Shown here piece after piece: positions 24,840 to 36,349 of a DNA stretch of 64,000 nucleotides. Position 1 is the stretch's first letter. The number at the start of each line of letters is the position of its first letter. Under the pieces are notes generated by a model. That model had not been told where the DNA came from. It was given only the letters and a program-made list of their open reading frames with translations, and did no database searches. Source of the stretch: Capitulum mitella (lineage: Eukaryota > Arthropoda > Thecostraca > Pollicipedomorpha > Pollicipedidae); assembly GCA_030062745.1 (NCBI GenBank), contig CP099846.1, forward strand, positions 24,593,701-24,657,700, written 5' to 3'. The position numbers and the translations under genes are program-made.

Positions 24840-27800
24840 TTGCGTTTAATCAAGATCGCGGCACAGCGATAACGTTGTGCTGGACAATGTCTACGCGTGC
24901 TGTGGAGGCAAGACAGACATTAAGGTGTAGTTTGTGCAGCTTGTATCATGTAGTTGTAAACCTGTGTTGTAAACGGAGTATTCCTTGATTCACTCTGAAG
25001 TGTTTTTGTCCGTCGCTTGCATGCTGCCTCAAGCCGTGGATTCCAAGCCAAGATAAGACCGATTAGCGTCCTAGCCTTAAAAGATTGTCACAGGACGTGA
25101 CTGTTGGTGATGCAATCCAGCTGCGTTTGATCGTCCGGGCAAGGTCAAATGGGAATTCCTGCCCCGCTAAAAACGTTTCGAATCGCTCCCAGGGATGCTT
25201 TTAATCCCGAAACTCCGGAGCCTTACAGGACACAGGAGACAGCTTGCGGTCATCGTTGCTATTACTTCCCTCATTGCCACGAACCGCATTTTGTGGTCGA
25301 ACACGGGCGTCTGGGCTTGATTCACTGCATGGCTAAACAGGGACCAAGCCAATAACCGCATGACTTCAGAGCAGTGGAATTCTATGACAGGTTCCAGTAA
25401 TCTCTCTGCAAATTGCCGCGAGGTGGCGCGTGCCTGACTTGTGTGAACAATTCCGGAATCGAATCCCTTTCGCAGCAGTGCCCCATTTGGGGATTTAACT
25501 CTTGGACGGCAAAAAGAGGAGCACGATATGTGACGATGGCGTATCCTGAGACGTGCTGGAGGAGGGGGAGGACGTCGGACTCCCCTCCTTTTCCTCTGTC
25601 ACAGAACTCCGTAACCAGCGTTGCCATGTTTTGTTGCCATTTCTCGGTACATGAAGTCTGCACATTTTGATCACTTTTATCAAGCTCGTACAAGGTCATG
25701 TTACCATGACGTCATAAAGATGATGTCTTAAGGCATCACAGTTTTTCCAGTTTTCTTGAGTTTTATCGACGCGCTGGCCGTGCGAGACGGCCGAAAGTGT
25801 GCAGTGTCTTTTGCAGTGTCATGGGAGATCAACGCAGACCACTCAGGATCTCCACAGCGTCATCACATGTCAAATTTTACACAGCCGCGATCTTTTAAAA
25901 ACAAGGTCACTGTGCCGGATCAGCAGCTGCTTCAGCTCGCCCTGGAATGCGTGAGCCGTCAGCTAGTGATTGCGTGCAGTCACCCACTCGGCCAGACAAG
26001 TGCTTGTGCTGCGGTTTGAGGAGCGCCCGGCCCGGCCGACAGTGCGCGGTAACGGCGGCGAGTATTGACTTCTGACGTGACCTGTGACTTGAGACATAAC
26101 CCTAGGTCCGCAGGTGTGACGCAGCCGGGGTTGTACCGTCGTGAGCAGTCGACTGTCGTTCGAATCAGTCGAATCAGTCCATTGGTTGCGGAGTTAGTGC
26201 GAGGAGGCGTGTGACGACCCGTCTCAGCAAGTGAAAGGTGGCGGAATATCCTAGTAATTGCCGATATAATGCTCCTTGTCTCGTGCGGTTAAGAAACGTT
26301 ACATTCAATAAATGGGTAAATGTGGTGGAATGAATTTTCGGCTGACAGGAAAGTCAACTGGACTCATCACAAAAAACAATCACTACAGCATCTGAACGTT
26401 GAACGGAACTTGCAAGGCTATGTCGTTTTATGTCATATTATTTAGACAACATTGGCACCTTGTAAACCTTAACAACAGGCTAAGCAAATATGCAGTACAT
26501 TTCTTGTTATCTGTTTCCGTGATTTTGTGAAGGCATCATTGTCTTGCAACGGCTTCGACATAATCATTCAGAGTACTTTCTATAACAGAACCATATCTTT
26601 CAAGTCACGGAAGAAAAAGACAGTGGGGAAAGGCATAGAAAAGACAAATACACAAAGGCAAAGACAAAAAGACAGACGGCCCCAGTAAACCCGCGCCCGA
26701 CTGTAGGTCGGGACCATGCACGCTAGACTGGGGGGGGGGGGGCGGTTGAACTCACTACTGGTGAGTTCGTGAGTTGAGCTCGCTTTAAGGTCTGAGATCA
26801 ACGGATGACCTTCCCGGTTGCGTCAAAGGTCAAACGTTGGCAGAGAGTACTTTTTCACTTTACTTTTTCAGTTTTAAACGCAAATAAACGCCAAAGAATA
26901 GATGATAACGAAAAGAAACGGATATCATAGTGCTTGTCAATCAATGATGAGTCTATGTGTACACCACATGACTGTGTTTCACCCATGGAGTCCGATCCAG
27001 GTCATGGTAGGATCAACCCTTGTCAAGTGGGATCGTCGGGAAAACAATAGATGCTGAAGTCAAATGTAGCATTTCGGTTAACAAGCACTGCTCTCAAATA
27101 CAATATGAATGTCATTTTAGGTCATCGTAGATGATCTAAAGCTGATGGCCAATAATTGCCTTGAATTAGCTAAACATCGTAACTTACATGCCTTAAAAAC
27201 TTTTTTTACCTGATGTCCAGCACAAAACCTAATTTTAGGCATGCCGTGGTACTGTAGACTCATCACTCCGCGGCCGACGCCGTTCCACCCGTCGGATCAA
27301 GTCAGGTGTTCCGCTGCACTGCGCCCTTTTTTGATGAAATAGGAGATAAATCGCACCAAATTTATATCTTTTACATAATTCCTTACACTTCAAGTAATAC
27401 GAATATATGGGATGTTTTGCGATGCCTATTTTCTATCGCATTCCCATAGATAAAAAGTGGCGTGTGTCCTGCCGCAGCTCATGACCTCAGTTTGCACCCT
27501 CAGTAATTCCGGCAGTGAGCATAAGCCTATAAATCTGTAGCATAAGTCTATAAATCTATGTATGGCCTTATAGAACACACAATTTGGGATCGATTGATAT
27601 ATATTTTATTATACTTTTTGCACTCCAACCGTTTTACAGTCAAACAAAACTGAAACCGTTATAAGCCGTTGGCGCCGGCGCGAAAAAATACAGCTGACAT
27701 GGTTCCCGTTATGACGCCACAGCTCGTTTCCACGGCAACGTAGACGAACATTTTACCTTAAGATGAGGAAAAGATGCCCCAGAGGGTACACCAAGTTTCC

Positions 27801-30800
27801 GATGGATTGAGCAAACCGCTAGGAAGTTATCCTTGGAAAACCTCAAAGGGGTTGCATCAACCCCCTATACGGGCGAGGGTCAAGCCATCACCCCCAGCCC
27901 GCAAAAGGGTAAAAAAATGGTGCCCGGAGAATATATTTGGAAAGGCCAGATTGTGTTGATGAGTGATGATTTCGGTAATGAACTACGTCAGGAATGGCCT
28001 GCCAGTATACTCTCTGAAGCAGCGCACTGCGATCATACTTTTTTTCCAATTTAAGACAGTGCCAACTAACACAGTTTCATGTTACGTCAAGCAAACTTTG
28101 CCGCTCGATACATGCAAAAGCAGCAAGCAAAAGCGACTAACTTATGGGTGACAAAATTGGTTTGTTTTCCTCCAAAAACTCCATATAGAAAAATGGAGCT
28201 ATACAGGCAAGAGCGATAGCGTTTACAGCGATACAAGGAATGTGTATCTTGTTCGTGTCTGGCCGTGCCAGCACGGATGGACCACAAGTTCATTTTCCAT
28301 ACCGGCGTTCCTTCGTGTCGTATGCAGATAGCCGCCCGAGACTGGCTGGAGAAGTAGGTGATAGCGTAATTTCCTTGTCACGCAAGCCGCCCTCAGCAGA
28401 AACACACCCTGTGTTCCTGGAATGTTTAGAACCGGCTGGTGTTTGTGGTATGTTCGAGGTTGGCCCTTCCCATGTCTGCTCGCGGTGCGACTGCACATTA
28501 CCACAGCTATTGTTAGGCCGGATGTCTCAGGTAAGGCGTTGGCTATGACTCTGTGCATATCACTCACAGTTCAAGGGAAACCCGCAACTGAACGCAATCT
28601 CGTGATTTTAGTTGCGTTAAAAGCTCATAACTTCTTTGTCCAAGACATTTCTTTTTAAGCGCAAAAATCCTTTCTGGTATCAGTATGCCTTGCCGAAAGT
28701 CATGAAAGCTGAAGAGAAAAGGTGACAGGTGTCAAAAATTCATAATATATATTTCCTTTGCCGAAAACACGCGCGATATCCAAAATATTTCGTGTTTCCT
28801 TTGCAGATGACCATTCAGATTTAAATTTTATGTTATTACGTGAGTAGTGCTCGCCAAACCTAACAGAGCTGTCTTTGAAACACTCCATTTCCGTTGATCT
28901 GTATATTGTTTAATGTTACAGTAATATCAGGAGAACTGCAGGCAAAATACACGGCATTGTTTTGTGTCATATGTGACTGGCATACATGCATTATTCATTG
29001 CCGTCTACTTCATGTCATTCCCCCTCGTAACTTGATTCCGATGGCATTAAGACAAGGGTCCATGGTAAAGGGCTAGTAATTTGAGCCCATAATCCGCTTC
29101 CCAAAGACTTCCAAATATAGCCTACTTTGCACCCAGAATGTAACGCTTGGTGGCTCAGGCTTGAGTTCGGCTCTTTAAGAAACAAAGTAGGTCTGAAGTC
29201 CTTGAAAAATGACGCAGCTTCTAACAAGGCCAACACTGATATTTCTGAGATATAAGTGCAACACTGAACTCCTTTAAAAGCACCGTGCTAACACTGATTC
29301 TTTTCCCGGCCCAAAAATTACACATAAGCATTTGGTATAGACATCATTTTTAGTTCGTTATCTCGATCCAGAACTTACAGTTAAGGATACCAGTTGATTT
29401 CCAGGCCATCAAATAAATTGTTCTTTTTCGCGTCCTTATGAGAAAAGATGTACGCTTAAAATGTTTTTATGTTCAAGGGCGTCTGCGCATAAGATGAAAA
29501 TTAAGCATTCGTGAGATAAGAACGCTTCATCGTTTCTTTCAGATAGCAGTGAATTACTTCTGATATTTTAAATAATTATGTGTAACCCTCCTTACATCAG
29601 GAAATCCTGGTTTCGCTATTAGCGAAAAAAGCAGGTTTATGTTTGCGATTGGATATCTTCATCACTAGAATATTGCTAGGAGTTCTGAATCGTGTTATGG
29701 TTTAACCCTGAAATTAGTCGGCATCGATTCCCATGTACTTTCTTTCATGCAGTTAATATCCTCCGACATCACTGGACCAAATTCCTTCATCGTCCTTAAA
29801 AATCCGAGAACTCATACAACCATGTTTTGTTCTATTAATCATCCATATTGTGCAAATAATTTGCAGAAATATATATCTATAATAGGTTGCATAAGGTTGC
29901 ATAAGTCCTGCTTCCCATAAACTGCTAGCATTTGATGGGTTTCAGAGGAATGTCATTAAAAGTTTGGTTCAACGGTTGGCATTAGGATGTACTTGAAATG
30001 CGTCATTGAATGGTTTTGATAAACTGGTGCCTCATGCTGGATCATCCCGCAGGTATTTATTCATCTGTTTGGTAAGGTCGATAGACAAAGGTTCATAAGG
30101 TCAAGACAAAATAGAAAATAAAGATAAGGAAAAAAGGCGTAATCTTGGAGTATAGGGAGTGAATCCTGTGCGTGCGACTTATCAGAGCCACCATGGCGCT
30201 GATGAGTCCATGTTACATCAAACCGGTGTGCGTTTCGGTCCGACAGATGCAAGCGCTGAACACATTTATTGTGTTTCTTGAGAGCAATCTATGGCTCGCA
30301 GTGATCAGCAGTAAACACAGCTTGCCATCATTCCAGCATGGACAGTGCATGAAACGCTACAGGTGGCCGTACGATCGTAACAACCTCAATTGTTAATGGC
30401 GGAACTCAGCGAGTCTGGCACGGCTATACTCGGGAAGAGACGTTTTCTTTACAATGCCGCGGGCTTACCAGCTGTCTGGGTCTATATTAGCCATGTTGTG
30501 ATATTCAAACATATGCATGCATGATTCGAATGGTTAAACTAATTCCTGCAGTTTTTTCATGTGTCTTGTGGCATCAAGTGAGCACGAGTCTCATCCGCTG
30601 GTTCTGATCTGACGAAAGTGTTTGTCGGCCAAAACTGCTTTCATTATATCACACATTTGTTCCTTAAACTGTTGATGATACGACGGGATCTGTTCAGCAG
30701 CATCTGTATTTATCAGCATTTACATATCCATCGAAACATGTTTACATTTTTGGAGTGATCAGTTCCTCCGAAACTTCTGGTTTTGTGCCTTAAGAGGGTT

Positions 30801-31310
30801 TGGTGTAAGCTAGGAAGCGTATTCAGTTTCGATGTGTTCGTTGAAGGTTACACTTAATCGTTTGTCACTTGCAACTGATGTTAGAAGAGACCAAAAACTT
30901 GATTGCCCATTACGGTTGGAATTGTGGTTTTTGGATGTGAATGATGTTCATTGAGTGAACAGGAGCTCGATAAAAAGTCTATCTAACTCACATCTACGTT
31001 AAACTAGTTTCCATGGCCAGACTCAAGCTGCTCATTTTGATTTGAATATTTTCCCTTGACGTTTTGATTTTTTTGGCCAGATAGGGATCATCTGCCCCTC
31101 ATTTGCTCTAGCGGCGCGGTGCATATGTTGTTCAGTGTCCCTTTCCGCGTTTCCGTTCATTGAAAGGCAAACAACCAACCAAAAGCTACTCAGTACCTAA
31201 CCAATCACTACCCCATCCAAGCCCTATCACAACCACATATGATCAATGAGTGCTTAAAATATGTCACATAAATATATAAATCAAAACTAGATATAATCGC
31301 AAACTCTGGC
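24840..31310. other. No gene recognised
   Basis: Intergenic DNA. There is a 13-G run at 26730-26742 and a small hairpin GGGGTTG-catc-AACCCC at about 27848-27864. Scattered AGGTCA words occur (25141, 25693, 26825, 26998, 27117, 30098). No exon with both a protein motif and splice signals was found on either strand. Confidence 0.4.
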
Positions 31311-31319
31311 CCCCTGTTG

Positions 31320-32400
31320 AGCTCACGCCGGACGGGCCGGCTGCGACCGGCCGGCTATTAATCCATCCGAGTACCAGGATGTGCCGGTTGTCGGCGCTCC
31401 AGGTGTCCGTACCCGGCCGGTGTGCTGTGCCCCAGCCGTGGTGTCACCCGTTCCCAGCGTTGTTTTATCCGTTGACGAGTCTGCTTTTCTCCCCTGGTTT
31501 TCGTCTCAGCATGCTTGTCTTAACCTCGCTTTGATCGTGCAAACTTGTGAGGTGTGTATGATCGGGAGAAACCACCAGACAGGATTTCGAGATTTGGGAA
31601 GGATCTCGAAAGACGAAAGACACAGAAAGGATTCGGGACAAAAAAAAAACATTCAGCACGGGATCCGTCGATCCATTAGGATGGGAGACCGCTGATGTTT
31701 ATCTGATCTGACACGTGACGTCATCCTGGCCGGGGACTCGAGCAGGGTGGGTCCTCGGCGACAGAGGCGCGCCGCCGACCACCGTTCGGCAGTCTTGGCG
31801 CGGGCTGTGCCCGGCAACCCCGCCTGCCCGTCGCCATGGAGACGGCTGCAGCGGCCGGCTGGCATTGTCTGGCCGGCGGCAGGCGTCCCACTTTCCGGTG
31901 GCCATGGACCGGCTGCTCCCAGCCCGCACGTGCTGTCACCGGCAGCGGCGGACAGCAATCGGAAGGCTCGCCTTACCTCTCGTGGGTGACGTTGTTCGTT
32001 GCGGTGCATTGGCGACGATGTTACATCACTTCTACTCGGGTGCGACTGTGAATGTTTACGTGGTGTCAGCGTGAACTGGCGGTTGGACCGTTTGCCGGCG
32101 TTGTTTACGAACTGGTACGTGGGTAACGCTGCCGGCGACGGAGCCGTGAGGGCGCCAGGCTCGGTGGCGGCCGGCGGGACTGCGGACTCCTGCCTCGCTC
32201 GCCGGGCACGTCCCCCCTGCGGCTGTGTCGGACTGGCAGACGATGCGACCACTCCGGCCAAGCCTCTGCAGAGACAATTTATGGTCGGCGGCGTGGGGTT
32301 TACGGATAGCCGGCGGCGACGGGTGTGGCGAGCGTCCAGTCGTCGGACGCGCGCCGAGGAAGGTGTGCCGGCGCGAACCGCTGGCTGCTTTGTTTAAACA
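31320..32400. other. CpG-rich island
   Basis: GC-rich DNA with repeated GGCCGGC words; both strands are open over long stretches. The translations are Arg/Pro/Ala-rich and overlap in several frames, as expected by chance in such DNA. It may be a regulatory or first-exon region. Confidence 0.45.
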
Positions 32401-33369
32401 CCAGGAAGTTGCATGGGTTGGGGTTTTCCTGGATGAGCTGGTTCCGTGGGAAAGAAAGGTTACGGAAAGGATAACTGCACATTGTAGGCGATATTGTATG
32501 ACAAATGGTATGATGGCTTCATTGACGCTGGGATCGGTCTGCCTCCGTTGTCTTCCATGACTGGCAGACTTCAGACATTGTGTGCGATGTCTGCAGACAA
32601 ACCGTTATAAATGTAATACCAGGCACGACAAAAAATGCATCCCCTTCCATCGTCGTAATGATGTGTGCAATTGTGGCATAATTTGAGTTCTTCCAACGAT
32701 GCCTTGTTGAACAGTAAATAACAATGTCATTTACGTATATCTTGATAGGTTATGAAACGGGTAGATCTATAGGTAGGCAGATATAGACAGCCAGATAGAA
32801 ATAAATTTTGAAAAAGAGACTGAATCCTGAATTTCGTCATGGATACGACTGCCTGGGCCACAATGATAAATCCGTCTTAGAAAAGTAAAACTTTTCATAT
32901 ATTTTTCATTTGATATTTTCTTTTATTCTGATTAAGTCACGGCGCGCCTGCTGCCATGGCAAATATCAAATGTAGCATCTGCTTTCACTGGTAGCTCTCC
33001 TCCATTAAGCACTCTTGAGCGGCCTTGTGTATCAAACATCTGGCAAAGGCACCTGGCCAGTGAAGTGTTGGGCCTTGCAAAACGGAGGAAGGATTACCCC
33101 GATCCAGATCTGACCACATGGCTGGTACGCGCGCATCTGCACCGCTCAACGTGGAACCTTTGATCGCACGCGATGTTCAGCCCAGCTGTTGTCAAGGAAC
33201 TTTCCTCAGGCCGATACTTAGGGGAACACGGCGGTTTTTGACACTTAGTCATGCAACGCCACGGGCAATATGCCAAGCCCGCAGGGCACGTGAGGCGCAT
33301 TCCATCATGGCGAAGCTCAGGTTATGACCGCATCTGTGGGGACAAATGGCCGAGATAGGCAAAACGCCC

Positions 33370-34130
33370 GCTAAAAAATAGCCTGTCCGACGTCGGGCAC
33401 CGGTTCAGCGGCAGCGGAGCGCCAGGAATTCGACGTCCCGCGGCCGACCGCCGGTGGCCGGACAGCGGCCGGCCTGGGACGTGCACAGCGCCGCCGGCAG
33501 CCGCGCCCGCCAGCCGCATTCCTGAATTCGGGACGCGCTGACGGCGGATCAGATGGGCCGCCGCCGCCGCCGCCACAGCCTGGGCGGCGCCGCTGGCTGC
33601 CGCCTCCGCCCGGCAACAATACGGACCCTAGAGCCGATCTGTCCGCAGTGTCGATTGATGCCCCCGGTAAATCCTCTCCGCCGAACCGAGGATCAGACAG
33701 CGGACCCGCCTCGGTCACGAGAGCTCGCTCCCCGCCGCCGTCGTCGGGCGTGTTGCCACGTCGCCGCAGGACGGCGAGAGCCTCAGGTCGTCCAGGGCGC
33801 CGTCGCCGCCTCCTGGCGGCGCGGCCGCGCGGCCGCGCTGCCGCAGCCCTCTGGTCGCGCCGGCCGGCCGGCGCCCGGCGACGGCGCATCGGCCGGGAGC
33901 GGGCCGGCCGGACCGGCGAGGTGACCGCGGAGTCCGGCGGCCGGCCCTGGCGGCAGATTAGCGGCGCAGCGGCAAAAATCGGCGCCCGGCGCGCGGAGCG
34001 ACGGCGCCCGCGCATGGCCCGCCGCCGGAGCTGCGTCCGGCCCGGCCGCCGCGGGGGCGGCGGAGAGAGCGGCCCTGGAGCGTGCCGAACTCCGTACGGA
34101 GAGTCGGCGGGTGTACTGGGGGAGGAGGTC
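33370..34130. other. CpG-rich island
   Basis: Very GC-rich (CGCCGCCGCC, GCGGCCGCGCGGCCGCG words). A frame of about 280 codons is open on the minus strand (33371-34219) and one of about 186 on the plus strand. Both are low-complexity Arg/Ala/Pro/Gly and show no domain, so I treat them as chance frames. Confidence 0.5.
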
Positions 34131-34539
34131 CGGTGGATTGTCGTCTGGATTGTTTGCGGAGAGAGTTTCGTAGGAAAGGTCGGAAAGTGGATAAAAGAAC
34201 CTGGGTAGATTGTAGACATCAGAATCTAGGCTTGCTGGTACAGGAAAACGTAGAATCAATGGTGCAATGCACCACATGGCTTTGTTTTTGTTTCTTTATT
34301 TGGTTAGCCTCTCTGTCAGCACTTTCAGACCCATCAGCATCTTTTTAGCACATGGTTATTTGGTGCAGGTAGTTGCTGTTGAAAACGTCATTCCAGCCCA
34401 CGAATTCCGTCTTTTTCATCGCGATGCTGAAGCCTGTTGTTGAGTTTGATGACAACTACCTCCTAGTTTTCGGTGAATTATCCAGTCCAGACCACCAGCG
34501 GCAAAACTCATCAAACCGCCATTTGCTCGTCTGTCCGTC

Positions 34540-35334
34540 AGATCAATTCCGTACCGCAGGCTGCACGAGACGAGCCCGCCGGCCTGCCGCGGTCTGGCCG
34601 CCTGACGCCCGCCCCGCCCGTTCTGGCCCAGCCTGGCATGAGCCGATTTGCCGGACCAATCCACGGGTCGGTCGGATGAGCCGTCCATCATCATCCATCA
34701 TCGTCCACCATGCCGCCCAGGCGTCGGCGGGGCGGCCGGTCGTGCCCTCGTTGGCGCCGCCTTCACGGTCGCCGTCGGCCAATCGTCGGGCGGCGTGGCA
34801 TGGTGGTCCGACCTCTCGGCGCTCCGCATCTCCCACGCCGGCCGGACCACACCCCTCCGCTGGAGCTGATTGGACCACCCCCGCTCGCCGGCGGCGGGGT
34901 CGCGGCCCGGCGAGGAGCCGCCGTCACGTGATTCGCCTATCAAAACCCCTCATGAGTCCCCGACCTTCCGCCGGTCGCGGCGAATCTGCGCCTGCGTGGG
35001 CGGCGGCGGAAGCGGACTCGGCCCAGCGCCGCCGCGCCGGCCGGCCCCGCCCCGCTCCTGCCCTTCCTGCCGCCTCTCCCCGGCGTCCCCTCGCCGCAGC
35101 CTTGGGCCTGAGGGGTGCCGGAATCGCCGTCGATCCGCCCACCAGGAAGCGAGGCCGGCTGTTCGAGGGACGCGGAGTGCCGCGCGCAGCTGGCGTCGGC
35201 TCCTCAGATCTCGGCTGCATGGCGAGGGGACTGCACTCGGCACGGGCACACCGCACTGCCAGCTTCCGCGGCTTTGGTCCGTCACAGCCTTGGGAGCCGC
35301 GGCGCCGAGGGGTCGCGCAAGAGAGGGTCGCGTG
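34540..35334 (+). promoter_or_regulatory. CpG-rich island, possible promoter of a plus-strand gene
   Basis: A third dense CpG block, ending exactly where a short ATG-initiated frame with a consensus splice donor begins (35335). That arrangement is what an unmethylated promoter plus 5' UTR would look like. No TATA or initiator was pinned down. Confidence 0.3.
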
Positions 35335-35386
35335 ATGGAAAAGTTCAGCGCTGACCGTGGCATGCCAGAGAAGTTCCTGCGTAGTC
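35335..35386 (+). CDS. Candidate first coding exon of an unknown gene
   Basis: ATG in the context CGTGATGG opens a 17-codon frame (MEKFSADRGMPEKFLRS) that runs into a full-consensus donor C|GTAAGTG at 35387. Its composition differs from the Arg/Pro-rich chance frames upstream. I found no downstream exon and recognise no family, so this is a candidate only. Confidence 0.22.
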
Positions 35387-35755
35387 GTAAGTGTGAAACA
35401 TTGGCATTGGAGAAATGGTGTATCTACTGAAGGTTCCGGAAAACTTGGCTGAGTTTGCTACGTTCCACGATCGCCTCGCTAATGCAGAAATTATTGTTCG
35501 TGAACGTAGTGACGTTGATGGAATGATGCCATACAACACTGAAACCAAATAAGTTCATTAGATGAGCGAAATTAAACCACTGCATAATCAAATCCATTTG
35601 ACAAACATGCGACGACTCTCTACGAAGTGCATCTCAAAGCTGGGGCCTGCAGCATCACTAAAGACCGAAACTTTCGCTTGGAATAATCTCTCCCGCTACC
35701 GTGTTAAGATCTGATTCGATGAGTCTCCATATGTAGCTGATACTTGTAGACCTAA

Positions 35756-36060
35756 TCTGGCGGTATTCTATCTCCAGCTGCTGTGTTCAGGCCAGATGTG
35801 GCGGTATTTTGTCTCCAGTTGCTGTAATTAGACCAGATCTCGCGGTATTCTGTCTCCTGTTGCCGTGCATAGATCAGATCTGGCGTATTCTGTCTCCAGC
35901 TGCTGTGGCCATACCAGATCTGGCAGTCTTGTATATCCAGCTGCTGTGTTCAGACCATATCTGGTGGTATTCCATCTCCAGTCGTTATGTTCAGACCATA
36001 TCTGGTGGTATTCCATCTCCAGTCGTTGCGTTCAGACCTGGTCTGGCGGTTGTTCCCACC
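35756..36060. repeat. 41-bp minisatellite, ~8 units
   Basis: The word (C/T)GGTATT with the preceding CAGATCTGG and following CTCCAGCTGCTGTG recurs at 35761, 35802, 35843, 35884, 35924, 35965, 36006 and 36047. That is a 41-base period, with one 40-base step and a 1-base deletion in one unit. Forty-one is not a multiple of three, so long frames here are a by-product of the repeat. Confidence 0.9.
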
Positions 36061-36135
36061 TCAGTCGGCCGGCGCGGGCCGTGCACGGTCAGCCAGTCCG
36101 CGACCAGCGGACGTCCGCCGTTCGCAGCCGGTCGA

Positions 36136-36152
36136 CCCCCCCCCCCCCCCCC
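36136..36152. repeat. Homopolymer run of 17 C
   Basis: An uninterrupted C tract in a GC-rich stretch just after the 41-bp minisatellite. It is the longest of seven G/C runs of 11 or more in the window. Confidence 0.9.
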
Positions 36153-36349
36153 AGCCATGGCGGGGAATGTGGCGCCGACGACCAGCCGCTGCGGCTGTTT
36201 AGCGATTCGGGGTGAGGCCGGACATGCCGGCGAGACTGAGCGGTGTCTGCGGCGGGCCGCTGGCCCACCGTGCTGACCACACTGACCACACCGTAACGGG
36301 GTGGGCGGAGACGGTGTGCAGACGGCGTCTGCTCTGGTCGTTCCCGCAT

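Noticed and set aside
30196..30245. CTGATGAGTCC and GGACCGAAAC words resembling a hammerhead ribozyme
   Set aside because: The two core halves are on opposite strands, so they cannot form one ribozyme.
33371..34219. 282-codon minus-strand open frame
   Set aside because: Low-complexity Arg/Pro/Ala/Gly translation in very GC-rich DNA with equally long frames overlapping on the other strand; no domain, no splice context.
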